Shown one piece after another: positions 9,494-19,152 of a stretch of DNA of 64,000 nt. The notes beneath the pieces were generated by a model. That model saw only the letters and a program-made list of their open reading frames with translations. It did not search any database and was not told the DNA's origin. Positions within the stretch are counted from its first letter, which is position 1; each line of letters begins with the position of its first letter. The stretch is taken from NCBI GenBank assembly GCA_036925085.1, contig JAUPFP010000019.1, positions 4,230,001-4,294,000 on the forward strand, written 5' to 3'. The position numbers were made by a program, and so were the translations under genes. Source of the stretch: Brachycybe producta (lineage: Eukaryota; Arthropoda; Diplopoda; Playtdesmida; Andrognathidae).

Positions 9494-10179
9494 GTAGCCA
9501 CGGCGGAGAAGGAAGATACTGGTGGGGGCAGCGGTTCCTCCTCCCTCAGCTCTTTGCATCCCGGTGATGCGGAGCTGTTGGAGTTGGATGCCGCTTGCTG
9601 CCTAGACTCGTTGAGTCCGGCCATTCCGGACTTGACCGACGGCTGACCTTTTTGTCTGCTATTGGTGGAGGATGCTGTGGTGGCAAGGCCGTCCCCTCGG
9701 ACCCCTCTGTATTATGGGTCTGAGTGGGGACGGTTGACACCCCCTCCCACCGTGGAGTTTCCGAGGGCGACCATTAAGTTGGGAGCCATGGAGATTCCGG
9801 CGGTTGGTGAGCCAGGGCGGGCGAGCACGCCCGTTGGAGAGTTGGCCACGGTTTGGCGGCTACCTTCCTGACGAAGTGTGAGACTCCGGCGAACCAAAGC
9901 CGGCTAGAATTGGCTAGCTTGGCTGAGGGAAGCAGGGATGCCTCCTTGGGAGGAACCCTTGTCATCGACACGGAGGCAGAGATGGACACCACCGAAGACA
10001 ATGTGGTGCCCTTTTCCAGGCGGTTGCGAGGCCAACGGATCCACTCTTCAGAGGACTCTTTGGAGTCTGAAGGGAAAGGATCGGGCTCCCTCGGTAAACG
10101 GTCAATGACTGGATCCCAGGAGGGTACTCCAGGCCGGAAGGGCAGTCCAATTCCGGTCGACCCTGTTGGGGAGACATAA
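9494..10179 (+). pseudogene. A1: ORF3 N-terminal half
   Basis: Right after the acceptor the frame reads TAEKEDTGGGSGSSS and LSSLHPGDAELLELD, matching A3. After a stop at 9644-9646 the homology resumes in another frame at 9853-10179 with DASLGGTLVIDTEAEMDTTED (A3: DVSLGASLVIDTEMEVETT), then a Ser/Glu-rich stretch (SSEDSLESEGKGSGS). The protein is hydrophilic with no signal peptide or membrane span visible. It is accessory to the retrotransposon; its function is unknown. Confidence 0.65.
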
Positions 10180-10242
10180 GCGGCCTGTCTAGAAAGACAA
10201 GACGAAGCCACGCAGTACCAAACGGCATCAGGTGGTTTCCTG

Positions 10243-11148
10243 ATGTTGGATGGGAAACGTTACTTCGTTGGAGAACATCCTACCCAGCAGTTCAGAAAGG
10301 ACGGTTCAAAAACCCCGCCCCCACCCCACCAGTGGCCAGTAATCCGGTGGGGAAGAAAGCCAAGACCTCTCGTGGAGGTCCGGCTGGCTTCCCCAAGGGA
10401 AAGTGGAGCCCGGAGGACAGCTTGCGGTACCACCAGGCACAAGCGGCCAGATGTGCTGCCCTTGTCCTTCGGGACAAGTAGGCCGCACGCCGACGGGAGT
10501 TTGAGCTCCAAGATTCTCAGTTTCCGCCTCTGCGGGAAGCTGATGTCAGGAATCCGCTCAGCACAGGGGAACCTCCCATCGGAGTTGGTGCCACTTCAAT
10601 TCCGAGTGCCACTACGGCCGCTGGCCAACAGCGTATCGCCCAAAGGGGGTATGTGCTATGTGCTAGCATTTGGCAGTACAGACTATCCGGTGTTGCTGGT
10701 CGTCAACCCGGTAAGGAGGTGCTATGCCGTTTTGGATGTTGTGGGAACAGGAGCTGGACTAGTCCATATAGCCCAGCTCACGGGCCCATACGTCCAGCGT
10801 CTCCTTGGCTGTGACTTGCAAGGAATGGTGGGGGAATTGGTAACCCACTCACTACGAGGAAGTGTGTCCAATCCCGTGGCCGCCCTCATAGACCTTCTGA
10901 CAAGTCCGACTCTACGTCAGAGTCTGCAACTTGACACCCTTGCTATCGATGAATTTCGGCAGCAAGAGATGGCAAGACTCGGGGACCGAGTTCGATGCCG
11001 GATTCGGGTGGCGAAACACCCGGATGTGTTCGTGGTGGACACATCGGTGGATGGCGGAGTGGATGGTAGCTCCGTTAAATCCACCACCGGAGTACTCGGA
11101 CTGAAAATGAGTGGGGGTCGCAGGCTCAATCCTTGCTGGCTCGACTGA
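10243..11148 (+). CDS. A1: ORF3 C-terminal half with conserved domain
   Basis: This 301-codon frame begins with a basic, Pro/Arg-rich part and ends in a compact domain: MCYVLAFGSTDYPVLLVV, then RCYAVLDVVG, QRLLGCDLQGM and AALIDLLTSPTLR. A2 has the same order (RHVVAFGCGGFPVVMVI, FAILDVVG, QPLLGCDLGGM, ALVDLLTSRTLH). The domain lies directly before the polypurine tract and 3' LTR. The family of the domain is not recognised; B2 and RetE carry a similar pattern. The frame ends early, at 11148, because of drift relative to A2. Confidence 0.7.
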   Translation: MLDGKRYFVGEHPTQQFRKDGSKTPPPPHQWPVIRWGRKPRPLVEVRLASPRESGARRTACGTTRHKRPDVLPLSFGTSRPHADGSLSSKILSFRLCGKLMSGIRSAQGNLPSELVPLQFRVPLRPLANSVSPKGGMCYVLAFGSTDYPVLLVVNPVRRCYAVLDVVGTGAGLVHIAQLTGPYVQRLLGCDLQGMVGELVTHSLRGSVSNPVAALIDLLTSPTLRQSLQLDTLAIDEFRQQEMARLGDRVRCRIRVAKHPDVFVVDTSVDGGVDGSSVKSTTGVLGLKMSGGRRLNPCWLD

Positions 11149-11168
11149 CCAAATCCCGGGGCAGATCA

Positions 11169-11183
11169 GGGAAGTTGAGAGGA
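11169..11183 (+). other. A1 polypurine tract
   Basis: GGGAAGTTGAGAGGA directly precedes the LTR and is identical to the A2 tract at 34310-34324. It primes plus-strand DNA synthesis in LTR elements. Confidence 0.8.
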
Positions 11184-11328
11184 TTGTGACAACCCAGTTT
11201 GGCTCTCTTGGAGAGCAAAACTAAATACCTGCTGTCGTCTGCTAGGCACCTCAAATTGGTTGCCAGGCAGATGACAAAATGGCCAGCAAGGGTCACTGTC
11301 CTCCCCCAGGTGGAGCAGCCTGGGGGTG

Positions 11329-11335
11329 TATATAA
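11329..11335 (+). promoter_or_regulatory. A1 LTR TATA box
   Basis: TATATAA follows a GC-rich stretch (CAGCCTGGGGGTG) in the first quarter of the LTR, the usual place for the U3 promoter. Confidence 0.5.
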
Positions 11336-11871
11336 TGGCGTCTTCCATCATTATCTGGGCAGTGAGTGAAACCCTTGATGTGCTGTGCACATGTGTTTTT
11401 GTGCTCGGATTCAACAGGTGGCCAAGATGGCCACCATTCATCTTTTGCCTTGTGCTTGTTTGGGTGTTTATTACCTGGTCTCCTGGCTGGATTAGCCAGG
11501 AGATAGTTTGTCTTATTTTTCTAGTAAGTGTTTATTTACTTGTTTATTCCTTTGAATAAATACTATATCTTTATTTTCACTCTCAACTTGTGTCCATGTC
11601 ATTATTATATTAATTACTGGGGAAGTTACTGCGGGGAGGGTGGGGGTTCCGGTGGGTTTACACCGTCACTGTCACCGTCCTGTCCGGCATGTTTATTGTC
11701 GTGTCGGCCGGTGCTTCGCACACGGTTTGTCCACGGTAGGATCCATCGGGGGTATACCATGGAGTCTTCTACGGTCGGCGGCATTTCACCGTCGACGTAC
11801 GGGTACCCTTGTTCACGGATAGACGAGAGGAGGGCTGGCCCGCACTGAGGCCCGTCCCAACAGAAGTCAGC

Positions 11872-11881
11872 GACGGTAAGT
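11872..11881 (+). promoter_or_regulatory. Candidate 5' splice site in A1 LTR
   Basis: GACG|GTAAGT matches the donor consensus after the cut and is kept in both A2 LTRs (GT at 24451 and 34979). It lies in R-U5, so it would be present at the 5' end of every genomic RNA. Confidence 0.55.
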
Positions 11882-11929
11882 TGGGGAAAACTTGCCGGGG
11901 TTGTTGTAGCGCATAGTCGGGTCGTTACA

Positions 11930-12357
11930 CTTTGCTGATCTCAAGTCTGAGGAAGAGCCTGCTACTATCTCTTAAACAGTATCTATTTGGGGCACCTAAA
12001 GACAACCTTTATGCCTTTGTGAAATTTGCCGCCCAAACAGAAGGAGAACTGATCGAGGAGAAGATGCTAGTCTACAGGACGTCTACTGGTAACCAACCAG
12101 CCCAGCAGCAGAAGTCTCAGCAGCAGAAACAACAGCAACAGCAACAACAAAAGAAGCAGACATGGACTCCCAATAATCTGGCCACGTCTGAAAAGACGCA
12201 GGATTCAAAGCCAAATCAAGATGGTGGATCGAGATTCCCTCAAGAAGGAAGTCTACTGGACCACTCATCTGCTAACAGTGTCAAGAGCCTGGACATCGAG
12301 CATTCTAGCGCACCAACCCACCGAAACCGAAGAAGGAGAACAAGACGACTCCACTAA
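11930..12357 (+). pseudogene. B1: gag C-terminal part
   Basis: The frame includes LRKSLLLSLKQYLFGAPKDNLYAFVKFAAQTEGEL, matching the end of the RetC capsid region near 62550. A poly-Gln stretch (QQKQQQQQQQKK, 12115-12155) follows. The zinc knuckle seen in RetC is not visible. The upstream gag, leader and LTR are absent; A1's 3' LTR takes their place. Gag forms the particle shell; this piece cannot. Confidence 0.6.
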
Positions 12358-13263
12358 CTCCAGTTAATTGAGTTGATGAACCGTCAGAAACGACGACGCC
12401 GAAAGTCATCTGCGTCGACAAAATCCACGTTCTACCCAACGGAATGAAGATGGTACCTGTCTTAATCAATAATAAGACGCATTATTTTCATTTTGACAAC
12501 CATCAGAAAGCTTTAAACTACTAAGGGCGCCACTCGCACCCAAAGTAGTGATGCCCGAAAAAGGAGATGTCAAAGAGAGCCGAAAGAAGAGAAGTCAACG
12601 AAACCTGCAAAGGTTGACGTCACGGTCCGACAGGACCAGGTAACGAGAGGATCTATTGGGGTGGCTGCGGTCAACCATGCTGGGATGCCTCCAAGTCTGG
12701 GTAGCCTGTGCCAAAATGCCGACAAAGAAGAGGGATCAACGACTTCTAAGCAGAGCTGTGCTGCGGTACAGCTAGAGGACTCCCCCAGACATAAAGCAGA
12801 CTTTGGAGATGGGATCCACATCCGTACCATTCACAAAGATGGGAGCCGGCGGAAACCACTGCAAAGCGGGGCCTCTACGTCGTTTGTAAAGACGAACGAT
12901 GCCAAGATGTCCACCAAAGCAGAGCAAGTAGTAGTCTCGCAAGAGGCTACTCTTGTTGAAAATCAAGCAGAACAGGTTGTGGCGAAAAAGAAAGTAACCA
13001 CACCTGTTAAGACTAAAGAAGAGCAAGTAGTTGTCTCAAAAGGAGCTACTCTTGCTAAAAACAAAGAAGAACAGGCAGTAGTCTCAGACGGAGCTACTCC
13101 TGTTGAAACTAAAGCAGAACATGGAGTAGCGAAAAAGCAAGTAGCTACACCTGTTAAGAATTCGACTGCAGAGTCTAGTCTTCTCTGTCGGTTGAAAAAC
13201 CAGTGTTGTTCGAAGACAATACAAGATGTTTGGACCAAGTTGACCGACAGTCACGCCTCGTGA
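12358..13263 (+). pseudogene. B1: gag-protease linker with peptide repeats
   Basis: An early part (KMVPVLINNKTHYFHFDN) matches a RetC segment near 62060. The open frame at 12661-13263 then carries five imperfect repeats of about 16 residues, such as KTKEEQVVVSKGATLA and KNKEEQAVVSDGATPV, rich in Lys, Glu and Val. RetC has a shorter version (ELVKREVAAPV, ELVKREVTAPV). The role is unknown; a flexible spacer is the simplest reading. Confidence 0.55.
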
Positions 13264-13295
13264 ACTTCAAGTCCAACAACAAGATGAGCAGAAGG

Positions 13296-13605
13296 CTCCC
13301 AAAGTTCGTGTGAACTTCGGAGGTTGTGAGTTAGTGATGACTACCGACAGTGGCACCGAAGCTTCTGTCATAAGTCAAAGAAATGAAATTAGTCATGGAT
13401 CCGCTACCTTTCCCGCCAAATTTGACTGGCACTGGAGGAAATCCATTAAACATCATGGGACAAGTCATTGTGCCGATTCAAGTCGCCGAAAAACTTGTCA
13501 AAGGAAAACTAATTGTCATCAAAAGACGATGTGAGGCTTTATTGGGAAACAATCTCGGTAAAGACCTCAACCTTTGCCTTGACATGAACAAGAAGAAAAT
13601 TTATT
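13296..13605 (+). pseudogene. B1: aspartic protease, frameshifted
   Basis: RVNFGGCELVMTTDSGTEASVIS holds the active site as DSGTEAS. The rest is in another frame (13383 onward): MGQVIVPIQVAEKLVKGKLIVI, then EALLGNNLGKDLNLCLDM, which corresponds to the ALLG.D C-terminal protease motif. Expected to be dead because of the frame change. Confidence 0.65.
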
Positions 13606-14110
13606 TTGGAGAGGAACTGTTACCGGACACTTTCCAAAGGAACCAAAAAGCAGAAGGTTCGAGAGCCGCTCCTGCGTACTTCACCTGCTCAGAGAAAGAT
13701 CATCAAGTCGACACTACGTGATATGTTGGATGCCGGTATCGTAAGCCCATCCAAAAGTCCGTACGTAAGTCCGGTGGTGATTGTTAAAAAGAAGAATGGT
13801 CAACATCTATTTTGTGTCGATTATCGCAAACTCAATGCTCAGACCAAATCTGACCAATATCCACTACCACGGATAGATGACACTTTCGATTCTCTGTCTG
13901 AAGCCACGATTTTTGCAACCTTGGAATTAATATCACGTTACTGGCAATTTCCGGTGGAGGAAAGAGATCTAGAAAAAATGGCTTTTGTATGCACCAATGA
14001 CCTTTACGAAATTAACAGAATGCCATTTGGGTTAATGAATGCACCTACAACGATGCAGCGTGCTCTTGATTTGTTATTGGCAGGCCACAAATGGGAGACC
14101 TGCCTGGTCT
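13606..14110 (+). pseudogene. B1: reverse transcriptase, cut at the catalytic box
   Basis: The frame shows RTSPAQRKIIKSTL, LDAGIVSPSKSPYVSPVV, FCVDYRKLNAQTKSDQYPLPRIDD, FATLELISRYWQF (catalytic Asp replaced by Glu compared with LDLISGYW in B2), FGLMNAPTTMQRALD and HKWETCLVY. It is broken exactly at CLVY, where YLDD should follow, by a TA microsatellite. The connection, RNase H and integrase of B1 are missing. Confidence 0.88.
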
Positions 14111-14160
14111 ATATATATATATATATAATATATATGTATATAGTATCAGTATCAGTATCA
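14109..14160. repeat. (TA)n and (TATCAG)n at the B1/A3 join
   Basis: A TA run of about 20 nt, an ATATGTATATAG segment and about three TATCAG units link RetB RT on the left to RetA integrase on the right. The two families are different, so this is a chimeric junction. Confidence 0.85.
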
Positions 14161-14740
14161 GTTGTTGTTTGGCCGTGAGCCTCGGATGGAGATTGATAAC
14201 CACCTTCCGAACGGTCCAGTCCAACACTTGCCTGACCAGCAAGCCTTGGAAGAGCAGGCTCGTCAACGTTTGACGGCCGCTCAAAGAAGGCAAAAAGAAC
14301 GGTACGATGCTGGCCGTGTGGAGCCTCCTCTGTATCAGCCTGGTGATCAGGTGTGGATTAGAGATCAGGCTGGGAAGCTCGGCCAGGCAAAGAAATGGAG
14401 CTTGGCGTATAAAGCTGAGAGGGTACGGTGGTTGCGCGGTATTCCGACCTGATCTATGAGATGAAGTTCGTAGATTTCGTAGATAACCTGAAGCCGTACA
14501 TACCCACCTGCATCGTAAGGGAGGAAGATGGACTTGGTGTCTCTGACACCTCCGATTCAGGCAGCGATGCCACGGAAGCTTCGGCGAGGAGTAGAGTGAC
14601 TCCTGCGCCAAAGCCACCGTCTGTTTCTTTGCAGGAGTCTACCGACTCCGAGGCGGATAACCCCCCTCCACCTCGGTATAATCTCCGTCCACGGAGACCG
14701 AGGGTGTTTGATGTGGGTGGGTTTGAGCCTCGAGCAAGAA
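14158..14740 (+). pseudogene. A3: integrase C-terminal part
   Basis: Starting with LLFGREPRMEIDN, this matches A2 from about 30655: RQKERYDAGRVEPPLYQPGDQVWIRDQAGKLGQAKKW, then, after a one-base shift near 14420, SDLIYEMKFVD and DNLKPYIPTCIVREEDGLGVSD, a Ser/Thr-rich stretch, and RYNLRPRRPRVF. The catalytic core is absent. A short deletion removed the DGYVRKVRDRFHV part seen in A2. Confidence 0.85.
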
Positions 14741-15308
14741 GTCTCACAGTATGGGGTACCCTGTGGGTGTCCATACCGTGGTGGGAGAGAGCCGGCAGTC
14801 TGCTGCTGTGGGCGGACAATGGGAGAGGAGGCAGCCGGACATTGCGGTGTTTGGGGCCCGCCACGGTTTCAGTAGAAACCCAGGGCGGCCCGTCACCAGG
14901 TGTCCAGTCAAGGGTCCGACGAAATTGGACCGAGGACGGAGAAATCCGTCCGTGAAAACCTCCAATAAACCTCCCATTACCGTCAATGTGAGAGAATTGA
15001 CGGTACATGTCTCTCCCCACCAGTTCCAGTCTTGGTGTAGGAGAATTCACCGTGTGTCAGTCCCTAAAAAGGCAGATGACGGTGAAATGTCCATGGTGAC
15101 CATACATGAGGCGGCTGATCGTGTTTTAGCCGCTACTGCACGGCCATTAGCCGCTAAGATGGTGAATTTGGCGGCTAGGCACCATATTGTTTGCAAAAAC
15201 ACAAACAACGGACGCCGGCCACACGTGACCTTTTTAAGACGCAAATTCACCGTCCTAAAAGTTGTCCAAGCCTGGAAAAAGAGGGCATCGAAAGAAAAGT
15301 CCCTCTAA
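14741..15308 (+). pseudogene. A3: post-integrase extension
   Basis: After a frame change, the 14751-15308 frame reads ERRQPDIAVFGARHGFSRN, HQFQSWCRRIHRVSVPKKADDGE and RVLAATARPLAAKMVNLAARHH, closely matching A2 at 31370-31730. The block follows YNLRPR, where gypsy pol usually ends. The function is unknown. It is Arg- and Ala-rich and soluble-looking. Confidence 0.65.
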
Positions 15309-15940
15309 GGGAATTTCCTTCTCCTGCCTGTTGGCAGTTCTTTTCTACTTGTTAACGGTGTGTTTTACGGTCAATGACCGTATACACACTTGGTGGGAGT
15401 TGTTTCGACGCCATGACTCTTGTCATGGTGGCCAAACCACTTTGGAAAACACTTTTCAGGCGGGTTCAGCCCGTCCGAGCGCCGTTTTGCGTGGAAAGGC
15501 CCAAGTTCGACGGTGTTTGGATAATAGAATCCCGCGAGGGAGTGGTTTTCACCGTTCGAAGGCGGTAAAACACGGTTTTGAACGTGAATGGCCGACTTTG
15601 GATGGTGGAAACGGCATTTTGCACGGTAGAAGTCGGTGCAAAGCCCTTTCCGACGGTAGGAACTCGGTGAAAGGGTGTTTTCACCGTCTGAAGGCGGATA
15701 GCCATGGTTTTTACCGTGGTTTACCGACTATGGACGGGGGAAACTGCGATTCGCACGGTGAAAACCCGTGAAATACCCTTTCCGACGGTTCCAAAAGGGA
15801 AAAAAGTGGTTTTCACCGTTCGAAGGCGGTAAAACACGTTTTTGAGCGTGACTTACTAACTTTGGACGATGAGAACGGGAATTCGCTCGGTGAAAGTCTG
15901 TGGAATTCACTTTTCCGCGGTAAAAACTTGTTTTTAACGG
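15309..15940 (+). repeat. A3: ACGGT-rich spacer
   Basis: ACGGT and ACCGT recur with motifs such as TTCACCGTTCGAAGGCGG (15547 and 15811) and TTCACCGTCTGAAGGCGG (15679), a period near 130 nt. The first 250 nt match A2 31850-32120. The stretch ends in a polypyrimidine-CAG site. Confidence 0.65.
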
Positions 15941-15959
15941 TTTGTTCCCTTTTGTCCAG
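15941..15959 (+). promoter_or_regulatory. Candidate 3' splice site before A3 ORF3
   Basis: TTTGTTCCCTTTTGTCCAG is followed by GTCCACCACAG. It is in the same position as the A1 acceptor at 9493, although the surrounding spacer has diverged. Confidence 0.65.
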
Positions 15960-16694
15960 GTCCACCACAGAGAAGGAGAAGGAGAAAGACGATGGGAGCG
16001 GCCGATGGTCCGCCTCTCTCAGTCCGCTGCATCCTGGGGTTGCAAGGCTGTTAGAGTCGGGGTCGGAGGGCACCCCAGCATCTGGGGGCTGAAAATGTCT
16101 GATGCCACCATGGAATCTGTTGGTTCCCTGATGGCAGAAACCGTGGAAGGTCTGGAGTCTGCCCAGTCAACTCCGACCGGTGTCGGAGCCTTCTGGGGCA
16201 GATACCTGCAGTCCCCCACCAGGGAAACGGCGGCTACCACCGTTCAGTCGGTGGCGGCGGTATTCCCTCTGGTTGAAGAGGCTGCAGAAGCGGGTTTGGA
16301 CGGTGGGAAAGTGGCTACCAGTATGGTAACCGCTAGTACCCCGGAACCCGGGTCTCCGGCTGTTCGAGACCTCCTAGATTGGTCTAGGGTGGTGGAGGAC
16401 AGTGAGGACGTCTCATTGGGAGCGTCCTTAGTCATTGACACGGAGATGGAGGTCGAAACCACCGTTGATTCGGTGGTTGACACCTCAAAGCAGTGGCGGA
16501 GTCGCAAATCCTCTTCAGAAGGCTCTTCGGAGTCTGACGGGAGTAGTTCGACCTCCGTGGGCAAACTGTCGATTACGGGATCCCACGAAGTTCTTCCCGC
16601 CGATCCAATGGCTTTGGAGGCCGTGGCTGAGTCCTTGGCCAAAGAAGAAGGCCGCTTGGATTGGTTGGATGAAGCTAGACGGGACATGGTCTAG
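15960..16694 (+). pseudogene. A3: ORF3 N-terminal half
   Basis: After the acceptor one frame reads TTEKEKEKDDGSGRWSASL and LSPLHPGVARLLE, homologous to A1, and ends at a stop at 16090-16092. The following 200 codons, best read from ATG 16094 in the 15942-16694 frame, are acidic and Ser/Thr/Val-rich: DVSLGASLVIDTEMEVETT, SSSEGSSESDGSSSTS. No membrane span, signal peptide or enzyme motif is visible. This is the most complete copy of the ORF3 N-terminus. Confidence 0.65.
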
Positions 16695-17666
16695 GAAGGT
16701 GGCTTCCTGGTCAGGGACAGTCAATTCTTCATCGGGGAGATTCCCACCATGCAGGTGAAGAAGGACGGTGCAAAGAAGCGCAAGAAGAAGTCCAGAGCCG
16801 CACGCAGAGAGAGAGGCTAAGCTCAAGGCTCAGGAGGAGGCATTGAAAAAGTTCACGCCTGCTCTAGGGCTTCGAGCTGAAACTCTCGCCCGCCCTGACG
16901 GCTGTCCAGGGGCTGCCTGGCCAGAGAAGCCGGCTGCTGTGTCGGGTCTGCCGAGGCAGTAGCTGGCAGCTCAGGCTGGCAGTCGGACAACCCGAAGAGG
17001 GACCGGCGAGCAGAGAAGAAGGCTGCTCAGCCTCCAGTACTCGCTCCCGGTAAAACGGGTAAATCTGTAAGTGGTGGTGGTGGCAAGGGACAAAAGAGGT
17101 CCCGCCCTCACACCCCACCAGTTGCTGAAAGCTCGAGAGGCAAGAAGGCCAGGTCCTCCGGTCGAGGAAAGGCTTCCGAACCCCGGAAGACCGAGAGCTT
17201 GGAAGACAAGCTCAAACGGCTTCAAGCTCAAACAGCGAGCTTGCATCGACAGATCGCACGTGCGGTTGGTGCAAGTGAGCGGCAGGAGTTTGAGCGCCGA
17301 GCTGCGGAGTTCCCTCCCCTGCAGGGAATACCCGCTCGGAGCCCGCTCAAAACAGGGGAACCTCCTGTCGGTTGTGGCGTCCTGCCTAATGCGAGTGCCA
17401 CGACCATCGCTGGCCAGAAGCGAATTGCCGAGAGGGAGGCGATGCATGCTTCCAGTGCACCAGCCTGTGGTGCGGAAGCCGAAGCTACTGGTGGCAAGAG
17501 TCAGCCGACTCTTGCGCACCGAAGGAAAAGCCTCTCCTTCGGGATGGTCGAGGAAGATTTGTCTCTGGGCAATCATCCTCGACTGTCACCTCGGCTCAGG
17601 GTGCTTCTGCGAAGAAGAGTACGGCTCCGAACGGAAAATCTTCATAAAAGAAGTCTGAGAGGGTGA
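16695..17666 (+). pseudogene. A3: ORF3 middle part, basic and coiled
   Basis: The 16768-16962 frame holds HAEREAKLKAQEEALKKFTP, a charged helix also found in A2 (KEAMLKAKEEALKKFTP). After shifts, 17199-17666 reads EDKLKRLQAQTASLHRQIARAVG, a heptad-like coiled coil, then ERQEFERRAAEFPPLQG and basic sequence. The matching A2 stretch is 32200-32960. At least two frame changes and stops break it. Confidence 0.6.
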
Positions 17667-18231
17667 AGGGGGCTAACCACCCACCTACGCCTGACCGGCC
17701 CAGTAAGTCGTCGGGGTCAGTTAAGTCTGACACAACGCATGGTCAACCTTCCTTTCACGGGAAAAAAATAAGAAGGACCATAAAAAGTCCAGACGTGAGA
17801 GGAAGGGGAGTCCGACAACCTCCAGTAGTAGGCGACAGGGAGCCAAAACTGGAGGCATTGTGGCGAAGAAGGCGGAGTCCCGGCATGCTCAGGCAAGCAC
17901 GCCGGCCGGGAGTCAGCAGGTCCATACCCGTTCAGTTGAGGCGGCACGGATGGATGGCAGGTCGATGCGCGACATTTTGGTCAGCATGCCTCCATCCTCC
18001 CCGAAGGTGGATGCGGTCTTGAGCCTGCGGGCTCAAGCGGTGGGAACCCTACACCATGTGACTCTGCCCTCACCTAGGGGCAAAGGAAAATCGGTGGTAG
18101 GAGTCAGTGTTCCCCCAAGATGTGACGCCGTGACCCCCAGTGGGGTACACCCGTCTTTCCGGTCCATAGCGGTGGGGTATTCGATACCCTAGGACCAGAA
18201 ATGTCAACCGCCCCTAGGCCTGAGGCCGAGA
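17667..18231 (+). pseudogene. A3: ORF3 distal part, ends at RetE join
   Basis: This is homologous to A2 33020-33615: RPSKSSGSVKSDTTHGQPS, then GRSMRDILVSMPPSSPKVDAV. Homology to A2 ends at CCTGAGGCCGAG (18220-18231). The conserved ORF3 C-terminal domain and 3' LTR of A3 are missing and RetE sequence follows. Confidence 0.6.
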
Positions 18232-18250
18232 CAGTCTGTCTCCGAAATTG

Positions 18251-18280
18251 CCATCCTTTTTTTTTCTTTTTTCTTTTTAG
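18251..18280 (+). promoter_or_regulatory. Candidate 3' splice site before RetE ORF3
   Basis: CCATCC, a 24-nt run of almost pure T with a few C, then TTTTTAG gives the strongest acceptor in the window. ATG follows at 18294 (AGACAACATGG, good initiation context). Confidence 0.7.
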
Positions 18281-18293
18281 AAAGGTAGACAAC

Positions 18294-19087
18294 ATGGCGT
18301 TACCCTTGCAAACTCTGTATAACGATGTGGCCACTACCAGGCAAGGTGGGGGTCACGGTGTTCATGGACCCGCCTTGTCAGGTAATGTTCACGAGGAAAG
18401 AGGGTTCAAGAGAGCTAGAACCGAGCCCTGCTCTATTGTACCAATACCAGGAGGCTCGAAAACGGAATTCGAGATGGCTGCAGTCACCTTGGAGAAGGAG
18501 ATAGCAGATGGGCAATGGACTTATGCCATAGTGCCCAACTTCTCTAAAGCAGCCAAGAAATGCCAATCAAAGAAGATTCTGCCAGGGTTCGTCGGGCTGG
18601 ACAGCTCAACTTTTATAAAATGATTAAACCCGGAGAGTTCACTCCCGGAGGGTCAGAACCGCGCAATTGGGGCAAAGGCAATGACAAAAATGCCACTGAA
18701 GAATGGACTCCCACCGATTGGGAACAACATCAGAGAAGAAACCGTCCACCTGTTCCTCACCGCACCATCGATGACATCTAGAACAAACAAGGCAAATATG
18801 TACCAAAGAGTCAGGCCTTGAAAGATGCGGAGAAAGCATATGCGGAATTGGTAGAGCCTGCAGCCACCAGAGTAAAAATAGCCGTGTTAACATTTAAACG
18901 ACCGGTACCACTCAGTAGTCCTCCTGCAGCAACAGCTGTGTCGATCGAAATTTCACAAAGGAAAAAAAAACAAGCAAGAGGCACCGAGAGGCCAAGCGTT
19001 GCCTTGCAGAAGGGCCCACGGACTCTGCTGTGGCCCAAATCAATAAATGAATTGTGGCCAACAACAACATCATCGGGGGAATTGTGA
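18294..19087 (+). pseudogene. RetE: ORF3 N-terminal part
   Basis: From ATG 18294 the frame reads ALPLQTLYNDVATTRQGGGH and FKRARTEP, is open to 18623, and continues after a shift at 18560-18781 with RRAGQLNFYKMIKPGEFTPG and ATEEWTPTDWEQHQRRNRP; the latter resembles RAMKEWIARQNEECVKRGQ in B2 ORF3. A stop at 18779 precedes more open sequence to 19087. No pol or LTR of RetE is recognisable, so the family is defined only by this gene. Confidence 0.5.
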
Positions 19088-19152
19088 CCATTCCAGGGGT
19101 CTGGTACCAACAGCGGATGACGATGATGTGCTTTTTATCGAAACTTAAATGA

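Larger units (their letters stand above)
11185..11929 (+). mobile_element. A1 3' LTR
   Basis: The 745-bp LTR runs from TGTGACAACCC to GTCGTTACA. It has TATATAA at 11329-11335, AATAAA at 11554-11559 and a GACGGTAAGTT donor-like site. Its 3' end abuts RetB-type gag (B1), so A1 probably inserted into, or recombined with, B1 gag. A 5' flank for testing a target duplication is missing. Confidence 0.8.

Noticed and set aside
8620..9650. Several 130-290-codon frames in the A1 spacer
   Set aside because: They overlap on both strands over the ACGGT tandem repeat, and repeat themselves with it. No homologous frame is kept in A2 or A3.
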